Assembly: GCF_008107695.1 (NCBI RefSeq)
Contig: NZ_VIRG01000070.1
Location: forward strand, 186,001 to 250,000
Direction: 5' to 3'
Length of the DNA stretch: 64,000 nucleotides
Source of the DNA: Stappia sp. BW2
GTDB lineage: Bacteria; Pseudomonadota; Alphaproteobacteria; Rhizobiales; Stappiaceae
The notes below the pieces were generated by a model that ran no database searches, was not told where the DNA came from, and saw nothing but the letters and a program-made list of their open reading frames with translations. Both the position numbers and the translations under genes were made by a program. Position 1 is the first letter of the stretch. Each line of letters opens with the position of its first letter. Below, one piece after another: positions 43,842 to 52,302 of the stretch.

Positions 43842-44531
43842 TCACCCCTTTTTGCGGCTGAACACCATCTTCTGATTGGCAAGGCGCTCCGGCGTGCCGA
43901 TCCAGGCCCAGGCCAGCAACGCCGGTTCCAGCTTGGAAACGGTGATCCGGTGCATGTGTTCCGGCGGATTGAAGATCATGGAACCCGGCGAATAAACGCC
44001 CTGGTGATTTTCCGAAACTGCTCCTGAAACGCAGATGTAACTTTCCGATATGCCGCTGTGCGCATGGGCCGGATAGGTGCAGCCCGGGGCAAACAGAACA
44101 AGACCCAGAATGACCTCCGTCGTCAGGACCGGGCCGTTCGGTCCGCAGATTTCCGCATAGGCATAGGTCTTGTCGAGACCGCGCGGTACCTTTTCGTAGC
44201 CATACTGCCAGATCAGATGATCCCTGATGCTGTCGATGGCGCGCACGAGCGGGGCTGTTCGCTCCTGTTTGCCCTCGTCCAGCGCACGCCTCAAATGGGC
44301 CGTCACCGGTTTGTGGGCAGGGGCATCGAACCGCATTTCCGGATCGGCTTTCAACACCCGGCTGATCGCCTCGCGCACGGCGCGCTGGTGTGCCCGGATC
44401 CTGTCGCTGCCACCGGACGAGAGGAACCGGTACGCCTCGTAGAATTCCCGCAGCAGATAGCCCCAGTCAGGGAAATCGGCCAGACGGCGGCTTGCCAGAG
44501 GTTGTTCTTCCGAAATGTCTTTTTCCAGCAC
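43842..44531 (-). CDS. dddL: Dimethylsulfoniopropionate lyase, DddL type
   Basis: 229 aa from a GTG at 44531 with GGGAGG 7 nt upstream. The frame runs on to 44636, but the GTG start gives the normal DddL length and a family-like N-terminus. The cupin core carries the metal and catalytic residues: PAHAHSGISESYICVSGAVS (two His, Glu, Tyr) and NPPEHMHRITV (third His). The enzyme cleaves the algal osmolyte DMSP to dimethyl sulfide and acrylate. It is the clearest sign of a marine, alga-associated life. The neighbours (transglutaminase and an FAD oxidase) do not form a DMSP operon. Confidence 0.9.
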   Translation of the reverse strand: MLEKDISEEQPLASRRLADFPDWGYLLREFYEAYRFLSSGGSDRIRAHQRAVREAISRVLKADPEMRFDAPAHKPVTAHLRRALDEGKQERTAPLVRAIDSIRDHLIWQYGYEKVPRGLDKTYAYAEICGPNGPVLTTEVILGLVLFAPGCTYPAHAHSGISESYICVSGAVSENHQGVYSPGSMIFNPPEHMHRITVSKLEPALLAWAWIGTPERLANQKMVFSRKKG

Positions 44532-44709
44532 TGCTTGTCCTCCCGGACCACAATGACGATGCCCAGAACCTGTCAGGTCGAAGGGTAGCTGCTTCTCACT
44601 CTGCGGCAACCGAAAATACATAACCGGCATGCGCAATTTGCGTCAGAACGTCTCTTGCGCTCGCCGGACAGGCAGATAATCTGACCGCCCATTCCGCAGG
44701 ATGAAATTC

Positions 44710-45807
44710 ATGACAGTTGTGATCGTTGGAGCTGGTGTTTCCGGCTTTTCCACCGCCTGGGCCCTGATAAAACGAGGCGTTCCGGTAACGCTTCTGGAGC
44801 AGGGGCCGATTCCCAACCCGCTTTCCGCGTCCGGTGACCAGCACCGGATCATCCGCCGCGCCTATGGCGGCCAGGGCGGCTATCAGCGCCGCATCGGCGA
44901 TGCTTACGCAGCATGGGATGAATTGTGGGACGATCTGGGTGAGAAGCATCTTGTCGAGACGGGCTTCCTGTTGATGTCGCAGCAACCGGGCGACGGAGGT
45001 GAAGTCTACCGGGATGGTCTTGCCGAGGGTGGTTATCCGTTCGAGAATCTGACGCCGGAGGAGACTGCGAAACGGTTTCCCTACGTCGATCCGGCGACCA
45101 TCCGCTACGGCGCTGTCAGCAAGGAAGGCGGCGTGCTTCTGTGCCAGAAAATCGCTGCCGGTGTGCGCGATTGGTTGATCGCCAATGGCGCGGATGTGCG
45201 CGAAAACGCGCAAGTCACTGCCGTTGATACCTCCGCCGGCACAGTGACCCTTGCCGACGGCAGCACGGTTTCCGGCGATCATGTGATCGTGACGGCTGGT
45301 GCCTGGACGCTAGGGCTCTTCCCCAAGCTGGACATCAGCCTGACGACCTACCGCACCGCCGTTGTTTATCTGACGCCGCCTGAGGATCTGCGCGAGGCCT
45401 GGGAACACTCGCCGGTGATCCTCGATCCGGGCGGACCTGTAGATGGCTATATCATTCCGCCGGTGGCGGGAACCGGGCTCAAGTTCGGTGCCGGCATTCA
45501 CAAGTACAAGGCGCCGCCGAACCAGGACCGGACACCCGTTGCCGGTGAGGGCGAGACCCTGCGCGATCATTTCTCGCCACCGTTCTGCCGGATCAAGGAA
45601 TACCGCGTGGATGACGTCGTCACCTGCGCCTATACATTCACCGCCGACGAACATTTCTTTGCCATGAGCGAAGGCAAGGCGACCGTCGTCTCGGCCTGTT
45701 CCGGACATGGCTACAAGTTCGGTGCTGTCGTGGGGCAGAAGCTTGCTGAGGGCTATACCGGCAAGGATATGGACGCTGCACGGGTGTGGCTGGAAGCCCG
45801 CGACTAA
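44710..45807 (+). CDS. FAD-dependent amine oxidase (DAO/sarcosine-oxidase type)
   Basis: 365 aa from the ATG at 44710 (an ATG at 44701 adds three residues). N-terminal dinucleotide-binding motif TVVIVGAGVSGFSTAWALIK; the flavin-proximal segment NPLSASGDQHRIIRRAYGGQ; C-terminal VVSACSGHGYKFGAVVGQKL, which in monomeric sarcosine oxidases and relatives carries residues next to the flavin. Probably oxidises an N-methylated or D-amino acid. Given betaine and DMSP metabolism in the same genome, N-methyl glycines are attractive substrates, but this is a guess. Confidence 0.85.
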   Translation: MTVVIVGAGVSGFSTAWALIKRGVPVTLLEQGPIPNPLSASGDQHRIIRRAYGGQGGYQRRIGDAYAAWDELWDDLGEKHLVETGFLLMSQQPGDGGEVYRDGLAEGGYPFENLTPEETAKRFPYVDPATIRYGAVSKEGGVLLCQKIAAGVRDWLIANGADVRENAQVTAVDTSAGTVTLADGSTVSGDHVIVTAGAWTLGLFPKLDISLTTYRTAVVYLTPPEDLREAWEHSPVILDPGGPVDGYIIPPVAGTGLKFGAGIHKYKAPPNQDRTPVAGEGETLRDHFSPPFCRIKEYRVDDVVTCAYTFTADEHFFAMSEGKATVVSACSGHGYKFGAVVGQKLAEGYTGKDMDAARVWLEARD

Positions 45808-45870
45808 GTCATCTGACACGACACAGAAAGGCTCCGGTGAATGAGATCGCCGGAGCATTTCTTTTTACGA

Positions 45871-46371
45871 TCAGCGACGGGAAGAAATCATCCGCATCAA
45901 GGTGCCGTCCTTGAGCGCGATATGATGGTAGAGCGCGCCGAGCACATGCAGTGAGATCAGCACGATGAAGAACGGCTTGAAGAGTTCGTGGATTTCTCCT
46001 GCTGTGTGGATGCCGCCAAACCAGGCCAACAGGCCGGTGATCGGTGCCAGCAGCAAACCCAGATAGAGCAGGCCGTGAACGGACTTGGCCGCCAGTTCCT
46101 GCATCCGGGACGTGGGCAGCGGCGCCGGCACCCCGAATGCAAACCTCACGAGAAGACGAACGACCGTCAAGGCCAGAACGGAAATACCAACCCAGATATG
46201 GGCATTGCCCAGAAAAGCGGTCATCGCGTCCGGCACGCCGCCGTCGCGCAGCGCGTGTTTCAAATCGCCCATGCTTTCACCGAAGATCAGCTGAAACAGG
46301 ATCAGGGCGGCAATCACCCAGTGCAAAAGGATGTGGATCGGGCTGTAGGCAGCTGGCTGTGTCCTGGACAT
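45871..46371 (-). CDS. Cytochrome b561-family protein
   Basis: 166 aa from the ATG at 46371 (MSRTQPAAYSPIHILLHWVI); the frame is open to 46422 but that start is less family-like. Four membrane helices, with His ligands expected in HILLHWVIAALILFQ, AHIWVGISVLALTV, SVHGLLYLGLLLAPI and LISLHVLGALYHHI. Such proteins carry electrons from quinol in the inner membrane, often as a superoxide:quinone oxidoreductase (CybB) or for a periplasmic reductase. It stands alone. Confidence 0.87.
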   Translation of the reverse strand: MSRTQPAAYSPIHILLHWVIAALILFQLIFGESMGDLKHALRDGGVPDAMTAFLGNAHIWVGISVLALTVVRLLVRFAFGVPAPLPTSRMQELAAKSVHGLLYLGLLLAPITGLLAWFGGIHTAGEIHELFKPFFIVLISLHVLGALYHHIALKDGTLMRMISSRR

Positions 46372-46550
46372 GGCGGGCTTTGGCTCCTGGCAAACAATAG
46401 AAGTGCCGTTCATTAGTGCCACGATTGGGCGGGAACAGGTATCGCACTTTTGTACGATTTGGTAACGGTTCCAACAGTTTTTGCGACAATTGCAAGCAGG
46501 CCGGCCTGTTCTGTTCAGCGCCGGAGGACTTGCGAAGAACGGGAGACATC

Positions 46551-47138
46551 ATGCCAGCCGACATCAGAACGCTGACGGGCGATGCGCTGACCGCTGCCTT
46601 GAACGACCTTGCACGTCTGCGAATATCCGTTTTCCGGAGCTGGCCTTATCTCTACGAAGGCTCTCTGGACTACGAAGCCGGCTACCTGCAGCGCTATGTC
46701 CGGACAGACGGGGCCGTGATCGTCGGCGCCTATGACGGCGACCGACTGATCGGAGCTGCGACTGGCGAACCCCTCGGGGCCGAACTGGACGCCTTCAAGG
46801 GGCCTTTCGTCGAGCGCGGCCTTGATCCGGACAGGATCTTCTATATGGCCGAATCCGTTCTGGACCCGGCCTATCGCGGCCAGGGCATCGGCCACCGCTT
46901 CTTCGACGAGCGCGAAGCGCACGCCCGGCGGCTCGGTTTCGGCGAGGCAGCCTTCTGTGCCGTGATCCGCCCGGACACCCATCCTTTGAGGCCAGCCGAT
47001 TACGCACCGCTCGATCCGTTCTGGCGCAAACGCGGGTATGAGAAGCTCGACGGTGTCGTCGTGACGTTTCCCTGGCGCGATGTGGGGGAAAGCGTTGAGA
47101 CCGACAAACCGATGCAGGTGTGGCACCGGACCTTGTGA
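46551..47138 (+). CDS. GNAT-family N-acetyltransferase
   Basis: 195 aa from the ATG at 46551 with GGGAGA upstream. Acetyl-CoA-binding motif A: FYMAESVLDPAYRGQGIGHR, followed by FFDEREAHARRLGFGEAAFC. The N-terminal LNDLARLRISVFRSWPYLYE is typical of a GNAT subfamily with an HRD-like C-terminal part (PFWRKRGYEKLDGVVVTFPW). Substrate unknown. Confidence 0.85.
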   Translation: MPADIRTLTGDALTAALNDLARLRISVFRSWPYLYEGSLDYEAGYLQRYVRTDGAVIVGAYDGDRLIGAATGEPLGAELDAFKGPFVERGLDPDRIFYMAESVLDPAYRGQGIGHRFFDEREAHARRLGFGEAAFCAVIRPDTHPLRPADYAPLDPFWRKRGYEKLDGVVVTFPWRDVGESVETDKPMQVWHRTL

Positions 47139-47190
47139 GAGGTCTGCCAGGAAAGCCAGTCGCGCGGAAGATTGCCTGATCAGGGCATAG

Positions 47191-47225
47191 AAAAACCGGG
47201 GCCTGGAAACCAGACCCCGGTTTTT
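47191..47225. terminator. Bidirectional terminator between GNAT and SIMPL genes
   Basis: AAAAACCGGGG (47191-47201) and CCCCGGTTTTT (47215-47225) form an 11-bp stem with internal CTGG/CCAG pairing. The A- and T-runs allow use from both sides for the convergent genes. Confidence 0.88.
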
Positions 47226-47240
47226 GATTAGTGGACGTGG

Positions 47241-47990
47241 TTACTTCAGCGTCCAGCGGATCGTGACAGTCGCGCTGATGGTCTCTTCGCCTGCCTCGAT
47301 CGGCACATCAGCGGACTTGGACAGCATCATGCCTTCGGCGCGCATCATGTAGGGGCGTGGCATTTCGGTGCCGTTTTCCGTGATGTCGGCAATGGCGCCG
47401 AGTTCGACGCCGGCAGCCGCCGCGAAAACATCCGCCTTGTGCCGGGCGTCCTCGACCGCCTTCTTGCGGGCTTCATCGAGGATCTCATCGGCATTGCTGA
47501 CTTCGAAACGAGTGGAATCAACCGAATTGGCGCCGCTTTCGACAACAAGGGTCAGCACGCCACCAAGCTTGGCCAGATCGCGGATCTTGACCTCAACGCC
47601 GTTGCGCACTTCATAGCCGGCAATATCGGGCTGGCTGCTGCTGCTGCTCTTGGAATGATCGTAACGCGGATAGATGCCAAAGCCTCGGGTCTGGATGTCC
47701 TTGGCTTCGATGCCATTTGCCTTCAACGCTTCGATGACCTTGGCTATGGCGGCGCTGTTTTCCGCCAGAACGTCGGCGGTGGATTTGCCCGTGGTGAGGA
47801 CACTGGCGGTAATGACGGCCATGTCGGGTGCAACGGAAACCTCGCCGCGGCCCTGCATCGTGATAGTGCCGACCGGTGCCGGGACGTCTTCAGCGAAAGC
47901 CGGTGCGGCACTTACGAGCGCGGCACTGAGGCCGGCAGCCAGAACGGCCTTGCGCAGCAGCGAGACGGGGGCAAAAAGAGGTGCAGTCAT
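47241..47990 (-). CDS. SIMPL-domain (DUF541) periplasmic protein
   Basis: 249 aa with a signal peptide (LLRKAVLAAGLSAALVSAAP, cleaved near AFA). SIMPL pattern: ITMQGRGEVSVAPDMAVITA, ALKANGIEAKDIQTRGFGIY, GYEVRNGVEVKIRDLAKLGG, and ARKKAVEDARHKADVFAAAA, ending ISATVTIRWTL. Family members such as YggE are linked to oxidative-stress protection and can form large rings. No partner is seen. Confidence 0.88.
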   Translation of the reverse strand: MTAPLFAPVSLLRKAVLAAGLSAALVSAAPAFAEDVPAPVGTITMQGRGEVSVAPDMAVITASVLTTGKSTADVLAENSAAIAKVIEALKANGIEAKDIQTRGFGIYPRYDHSKSSSSSQPDIAGYEVRNGVEVKIRDLAKLGGVLTLVVESGANSVDSTRFEVSNADEILDEARKKAVEDARHKADVFAAAAGVELGAIADITENGTEMPRPYMMRAEGMMLSKSADVPIEAGEETISATVTIRWTLK

Positions 47991-48139
47991 ATGAACTTAT
48001 CCTTGATGGAAACAATTTGTTCGATGGCCGGACACTCGCTTGTGATTGAGGCGGCGTGATGACGGTTGTGTTCATCTGGCGTTCATCGAAACGGTCGGCA
48101 GCGGGCTTTGAAATCAGCCCTGGAACTTGCTTCTGAGGT

Positions 48140-49207
48140 CTAATGGGTGACGCCGCTTTTGCCTGACAGTCCCCCGACCTCGCCGGTCTGCGACAATAGA
48201 ATCGCAATCGGTCTGGAGCCTTCGAAACGGGCGCAGACGATCACGATCATCACTGTCAGCGGAACACAGAGAACCATGCCGACAACCCCCCAGATCGCGC
48301 CCCAGAACGCCAGCGACAGCATGATGACGAGGCCGGACAGGTTGAGGTTTGAGCCCATCAGACGCGGTTCTATCAGATTGCCGATAGAGAACTGGATGAG
48401 ACCGAGGCCGGTGGCAATGGCAATGAAAGGGCCCAGGGTGTCGTAGTAGACAATGGCAAGGAGGCTGGGAAAGATCACGCCGATCAGCGAGCCGATGGTC
48501 GGAATGTAGTTGAGCAGGAACGCGATGAAGCCGAACAGCGCGGCATAGGGCAGGCCGATGGCGATCAGCACAAGGCTGGTCAGGACACCGGTGGCGACGG
48601 ACACGGCGGTCTTGATCGTGAAATAATGCATGATCGAACGATTGATCTCCGCCCGCATGGCAAATGCTGCTTCTGCTCGCTCGGGCGAAGGAAACAGCCG
48701 CTCGAACTTGCGGTCGAACGTCGATTGCTCGAGCACCAGAAACAGCACATAGATGAACACCAGGCTGGCCGAGCCCGCGATGGTCGTCACCAGGCTCGCC
48801 CCGGCTGTCACCATGCGTGGAACGACGGAATCGGGCAGAAGGTCCTTCAGCTCGATCGGATCGTTGAGGTGCAGGTGGTTCGATGTCTGGGCAAAGAGCT
48901 CTTCCAGCCGACGCTGATAGGTCGGTGCGTCCTGGGCGAGCTGGGTAAGGTTGACCGTCACGATGTCGAGCACCAGGGTGCCGGCAAAGAAGATCGCCAG
49001 CAGTGCCAGCGAAAACGACACCAGACGCGGCAGGCGCCAGCGGCCGAGCGGAATATGGGCGAAGACATGGGCCAGTGCGTTGATCATGTACCAGACGATC
49101 AGCGCGATGACGAATGGCAGGATCAACGAGCGCCCGACCACCAGCAGCCAGCCGATCATGCAAACAAGCAGGACACTCAGCGTGGCGGTGAAAAGCGGTG
49201 ATCGCAT
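48140..49207 (-). CDS. AI-2E family transporter (PerM-like)
   Basis: 355 aa with about eight membrane helices. The N-terminus starts FTATLSVLLVCMIGWLLVVG; a soluble central part is rich in LAQDAPTYQRRLEELF. The conserved C-terminal half includes GFIAFLLNYIPTIGSLIGVI, FPSLLAIVYYD, and IEPRLMGSNLNLSGLVIMLS followed by LAFWGAIWGVVGMVLCVPLT. The family name comes from AI-2 export, but several members instead act as ion or osmotic transporters; substrate unknown. Confidence 0.88.
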   Translation of the reverse strand: MRSPLFTATLSVLLVCMIGWLLVVGRSLILPFVIALIVWYMINALAHVFAHIPLGRWRLPRLVSFSLALLAIFFAGTLVLDIVTVNLTQLAQDAPTYQRRLEELFAQTSNHLHLNDPIELKDLLPDSVVPRMVTAGASLVTTIAGSASLVFIYVLFLVLEQSTFDRKFERLFPSPERAEAAFAMRAEINRSIMHYFTIKTAVSVATGVLTSLVLIAIGLPYAALFGFIAFLLNYIPTIGSLIGVIFPSLLAIVYYDTLGPFIAIATGLGLIQFSIGNLIEPRLMGSNLNLSGLVIMLSLAFWGAIWGVVGMVLCVPLTVMIVIVCARFEGSRPIAILLSQTGEVGGLSGKSGVTH

Positions 49208-49394
49208 GGTGGCTCCGGCTGAAATGAACGGCAGGTCAAATCACCGGGCGACTCGCCGACGCCCGGCTGCTTCATTTAGACCCGATGGTGCAGGCGAACG
49301 AAACCGGTTTTTCCGCCATCGCCCTCCCGCGCCATGAGACACCCCTTCAGCGCGACACTTTCCCAACCTTTTTCATCCAGCCGTTTCAAAGCAC

Positions 49395-49422
49395 TTGCCC
49401 CGGCGATTGGCCGTGGTATAGG
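49395..49422 (+). promoter_or_regulatory. Promoter of the tRNA gene
   Basis: TTGCCC (49395-49400), a 16-bp spacer and TATAGG (49417-49422) lie 40 bp upstream of the mature tRNA 5' end. A GC-rich discriminator follows. Confidence 0.55.
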
Positions 49423-49461
49423 GAACCAGACGCAGGGCCTTGCAAGGCTCGGCCCTGCCGT

Positions 49462-49538
49462 GGGCCTGTAGCTCAATTGGTTAGAGCCGTCCGCTCATAA
49501 CGGATTGGTTGGGGGTTCGAGTCCCTCCGGGCCCACCA
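49462..49538 (+). tRNA. tRNA with CAT anticodon (Ile2 or elongator Met)
   Basis: 77 nt with encoded CCA. Acceptor GGGCCTG/CGGGCCC, D arm GCTCAATTGGTTAGAGC, anticodon loop CTCATAA, T arm GGGGG-TTCGAGT-CCCTC, discriminator A. A CAT anticodon with a C4-C5 acceptor favours tRNA-Ile2 (lysidine-modified) over elongator Met, but they cannot be separated safely by eye. The 3' half is overlapped by the integrase reading frame on the other strand, so this tRNA is the integration site of the island to its right. Confidence 0.93.
49481..49538. other. Left attachment region (attL) in the tRNA 3' part
   Basis: The integrase coding frame continues into the tRNA from 49538 to 49481 and ends in it. Tyrosine integrases of this type recombine within tRNA 3' ends and restore the tRNA on insertion. 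The core is therefore expected somewhere from the anticodon loop to the CCA. A second copy of this tRNA 3' end was looked for by eye to base 64000 and not found, so attR is outside the window or too short to recognise. Confidence 0.6.
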
Positions 49539-50749
49539 CTTCTCTTTCGGGGTGTTGATTTTCCTGCATTTTTTCCTCTTTTTGTCCCACTGGATTTGAC
49601 GCTGGAAGAAAGTGGGACATTTTTCTGTTCCGTTGAGTTTTCAAGACGGTCATAGGCGTCTTGCGCCAGCACTCTTTGCGCAGCCTTTTTGGTGTAGATT
49701 CGAGCGGTCTTTGGATCTTTCCAGCCAAAGACAGCCATGAGCTGGTATTCAGAAGCGCCAGCTTCAGCGAGCACTGTTGCGGCGGATTTTCGGAGCCCGT
49801 GAGATGAGCATTGCGTCAGGCCTATATCGTCGCACAATTCACGCATTTTGTTGCCAAAGCCGTTTGCGCTGAATGGTTTACCGTATTCGGTTGTCAGAAA
49901 TGTTTTTTGTTGTTTTGGCGCGCGCTCAAGCGCGTCCGCGAGTGCTTTTGTTATAGGCAGGACTAGCAGCTCATTCCTTTGTCCTTTGTGCGGCACAAAC
50001 CTAATCGTGTTTCCGTCAATGTTGCCGGGGCCGAGTTTAACGAGATCCGATCTGCGAATGCCAAGATTGTAAAGTAGTTCGAATGCTAATCGAGCTGTGG
50101 TCGCGAGGGGATAGTGCTCTCGAAAGGTGGCGATTTCCTTCGTCGACCACATGTGAAATCCCTCAGATCGATTAATATACGTAACTTTCTTTGCCGGGTT
50201 CTCTGACAACGGGTAACGAGCCATGAGTTCTGTATTGCCCATTGCCCAATAGAAAAGGGCTCTTAGGTATTTGACGAGCTTATCGGCGGCACCGGGTGTT
50301 TCGCGACGCTTCATTTGACTCGCTTCGACGTCATCTTTTCTAAGCTTCTGAAAGGGGAGATGGCCAACAGCGTCGCAATAACGCCCCAATACACTATGCT
50401 TATCCCGTTGTGTGGCCGGATCCTGTTCTTGAAAGGTCTTCGAACGCTGGTATTGAGTGAACAGCCAGCCAATTGTGCCTGGTTTCCATTCACCAGATCT
50501 CGTGTTCGTTGGCTGAACGACAATTCCTGCCAAAACGCGATGATACTCTGCGGCAAATGCCTCGGTGACGTTGCCGTTCTCGTCCAAATAGGGCGACTGC
50601 ATCCGATATTTGGGCATGCCACGGATACGGACGTAATAACGGTCTTGTCCGTGCCGTGAGGTGTCGCAACAGCAGTATTTGAAAGGCGGTTTTTTTCGCC
50701 TACCCGATAATGTGGTCAAACGGGTTTTCGCCATCGTCATCGTCTTCAC
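49481..50749 (-). CDS. int: Tyrosine-family site-specific integrase
   Basis: 422 aa; the real start may be one of the nearby ATGs at 50740 or 50734. Catalytic residues: first Arg in ELLYNLGIRRSDLVKLG, the H-x-x-R box in SSHGLRKSAATVLAEAGA, and the tyrosine in FGWKDPKTARIYTKKAAQ, where Trp replaces the second box's His. An N-terminal SAM-like core-binding domain precedes it (WLFTQYQRSKTFQEQDPATQ). The last residues (SGGPGGTRTPNQSVMSGRL) are the antisense reading of the tRNA 3' half, so the C-terminus depends on the insertion site. It overlaps the next small gene by about 50 bp at its start. Confidence 0.92.
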   Translation of the reverse strand: MKTMTMAKTRLTTLSGRRKKPPFKYCCCDTSRHGQDRYYVRIRGMPKYRMQSPYLDENGNVTEAFAAEYHRVLAGIVVQPTNTRSGEWKPGTIGWLFTQYQRSKTFQEQDPATQRDKHSVLGRYCDAVGHLPFQKLRKDDVEASQMKRRETPGAADKLVKYLRALFYWAMGNTELMARYPLSENPAKKVTYINRSEGFHMWSTKEIATFREHYPLATTARLAFELLYNLGIRRSDLVKLGPGNIDGNTIRFVPHKGQRNELLVLPITKALADALERAPKQQKTFLTTEYGKPFSANGFGNKMRELCDDIGLTQCSSHGLRKSAATVLAEAGASEYQLMAVFGWKDPKTARIYTKKAAQRVLAQDAYDRLENSTEQKNVPLSSSVKSSGTKRGKNAGKSTPRKRSGGPGGTRTPNQSVMSGRL

Positions 50750-50960
50750 TGTTCGACTTCGCTTCCTTCATGGCGTTCCAGGAGGAGCGCATGTCGTCTG
50801 TATCCCATCTGCGGAGGAGACCGATTTTGATACCTTCCGGCATCCAGCCTTGTTTGATCCAATTGTCAAAAGTAGAGGGGGATATATCAAACATCTTTGC
50901 CGCTTTCTCACGTCTTACGGCAATTTCAGAAGGCAGGCTTTTCGATTGGTTTTCTTGCAT
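50700..50960 (-). CDS. Small HTH DNA-binding protein of the island
   Basis: 86 aa from the ATG at 50960 (MQENQSKSLPSEIAVRREKA). Contains an HTH-like AAKMFDISPSTFDNWIKQGW with MPEGIKIGLLRRWDTDDMRS, typical of MerR-like/excisionase proteins and phage helix-turn-helix anchors. An acidic tail follows (SEDDDDGENPFD). It overlaps the integrase start, a common int-xis-type arrangement. Probable recombination directionality factor or regulator. Confidence 0.7.
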   Translation of the reverse strand: MQENQSKSLPSEIAVRREKAAKMFDISPSTFDNWIKQGWMPEGIKIGLLRRWDTDDMRSSWNAMKEAKSNSEDDDDGENPFDHIIG

Positions 50961-50979
50961 TGTCAGTTTACTGAAATTG

Positions 50980-51192
50980 TTAGACTTCTGGCGAAGTTGA
51001 TGACTTTTTCTCAACGATCGGCGCAATCGTGTTGTTGCTGATGAATTCCTCAATTGCACCTGTGGGTATGTAAATTCCTCCACCGATCCTAACGTGTCTC
51101 AGTTCACGGTTTTCGACGAGCTTGCGAATGCGGCTTTTGGGCCAGCCTGTGCGGCTGGATAGCTCATTCACCGTTTCGAGTTCTACGGTCAT
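50980..51192 (-). CDS. Excisionase/AlpA-like HTH protein
   Basis: 70 aa from the ATG at 51192 (MTVELETVNELSSRTGWPKS); an ATG at 51201 adds three residues. Winged HTH of the excisionase type: LSSRTGWPKSRIRKLVENRE, then LRHVRIGGGIYIPTGAIEEF, the 'wing' motif of the helix_turn_helix_17 group. It lies 20 bp upstream of the previous small gene and is divergent from the XRE repressor, as in temperate-phage-like control regions. Confidence 0.75.
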   Translation of the reverse strand: MTVELETVNELSSRTGWPKSRIRKLVENRELRHVRIGGGIYIPTGAIEEFISNNTIAPIVEKKSSTSPEV

Positions 51193-51260
51193 TGTGCCCA
51201 CATCTCTCTGATAGTAATTGTTGTACTGAACGATGCGAATTTATATTCGTATGAATTCAA

Positions 51261-51278
51261 TGTACACAAATGGGTACA
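51261..51278. promoter_or_regulatory. Operator in the island's divergent control region
   Basis: TGTAC (51261-51265) and GTACA (51274-51278) in TGTACACAAATGGGTACA form an 18-bp inverted repeat 15 bp before the XRE ATG at 51294 and 68 bp from the excisionase start. The position suits a CI-like switch between the leftward int/xis genes and the repressor. Confidence 0.6.
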
Positions 51279-51293
51279 CGGATCAAGTCTGTT

Positions 51294-51689
51294 ATGTCTG
51301 ATATCGGCAAGCGTTTGGCGATTGTGCGGGAACGTGAGGGATTTTTGCAAATCCCCTTCGCCCATGAATTGGGTGTTTCTCAGAGCGCTTATAAAAACTA
51401 TGAACGTGGTGCCAGACCTGTTCCCGTTAGCTTGATCTCTAGGATTTGTGAGGACTATGGCGTATCGCCCGCTTGGCTTCTGCTGGGAGAAGGGCAGATT
51501 AAAAGCGACATGAATGGTGCGCTAGTTGAAGGCGCTGTTCTAGCTGTGGAAAAATTTGCGAAAATGAAGGATTTGGATCCACCTCTTGAGAGGAAAGCAA
51601 AAATAATTCGATTTGTATATGAAGAGTTAATTTCTGGAAGAGACTTCGGAGATAAAGAGCTCAAGCGAATATTTAATACGGTCTTGTGA
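51294..51689 (+). CDS. XRE-family repressor of the island
   Basis: 131 aa from the ATG at 51294 (MSDIGKRLAIVREREGFLQI). An in-frame ATG at 51270 falls inside the operator, so it was not chosen. HTH: IPFAHELGVSQSAYKNYERG with ARPVPVSLISRICEDYGVSP and AWLLLGEG. The C-terminus is short and helical (VEKFAKMKDLDPPLERKAKI). GC content is visibly lower than in neighbouring chromosome genes, as expected for acquired DNA. Confidence 0.85.
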   Translation: MSDIGKRLAIVREREGFLQIPFAHELGVSQSAYKNYERGARPVPVSLISRICEDYGVSPAWLLLGEGQIKSDMNGALVEGAVLAVEKFAKMKDLDPPLERKAKIIRFVYEELISGRDFGDKELKRIFNTVL

Positions 51690-51696
51690 GTTCTGT

Positions 51697-52179
51697 ATGG
51701 AAAGCGATAAAGTGGAAGTGATATCTGAAGCAATTCTCTCGGTATTGAATAAGAAATTTGCTGAAACGTCTGATCTAGAAAACAATGACGGCTTGTTTAG
51801 CGGGCTCTCTTTCTATCGAAAAAAGCGGCGAATTTTGAGCGAAGAGGAAATTCTTCAGTTCTGGAAGCGTAATGTTATTAGGAGCAAAGTCATATCTTTG
51901 TTCGCATTGGTCTTTCCTATCTTCGCTTCTTTTCTGCTGTTCCAGGGCGTGCTGGAGCCAATTGCCGTCTGTTGGATCGGGCTTGGAGGTTTGGCGATTT
52001 ACGCGTTTTGTCAGCTCTTGTTGATTGAGGGACTTGAAAGGCTCCTGGGAACTTGGAGGGCTGCTTCTCCCAGAGGTTTTCGAAGGTCCGGCGAAATGGG
52101 ATGGACGTACGTTGATGCGTCAGAGATGACGTTACCAGCCAATTCACGTATCGATGCGGCGGATGGTGCATCGAATTAG
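51697..52179 (+). CDS. Two-helix membrane protein of the island
   Basis: 160 aa. Soluble N-terminal 60 residues (ESDKVEVISEAILSVLNKKF, FYRKKRRILSEEEILQFWKR). Two hydrophobic helices follow: VISLFALVFPIFASFLLFQG and PIAVCWIGLGGLAIYAFCQL. A soluble tail closes it. No family is recognised. It starts 7 bp after the XRE stop and is likely co-transcribed; AT-rich like its neighbour. Confidence 0.65.
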   Translation: MESDKVEVISEAILSVLNKKFAETSDLENNDGLFSGLSFYRKKRRILSEEEILQFWKRNVIRSKVISLFALVFPIFASFLLFQGVLEPIAVCWIGLGGLAIYAFCQLLLIEGLERLLGTWRAASPRGFRRSGEMGWTYVDASEMTLPANSRIDAADGASN

Positions 52180-52302
52180 CGTTTCAATGTTATTGCACTG
52201 GCGCTTGGTTCATGTGTCGGCCTCGATCTTGAATTGTGTGTCTATCTGACGTACATTACACATGAACTTGCCCTTCGAGCCACGCAAACAAAGGAGGCGA
52301 CT

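Noticed and set aside
48114..49163. A second minus-strand frame overlapping the AI-2E gene
   Set aside because: Arginine/proline-rich and lacks membrane helices, while the other frame gives a complete AI-2E protein.
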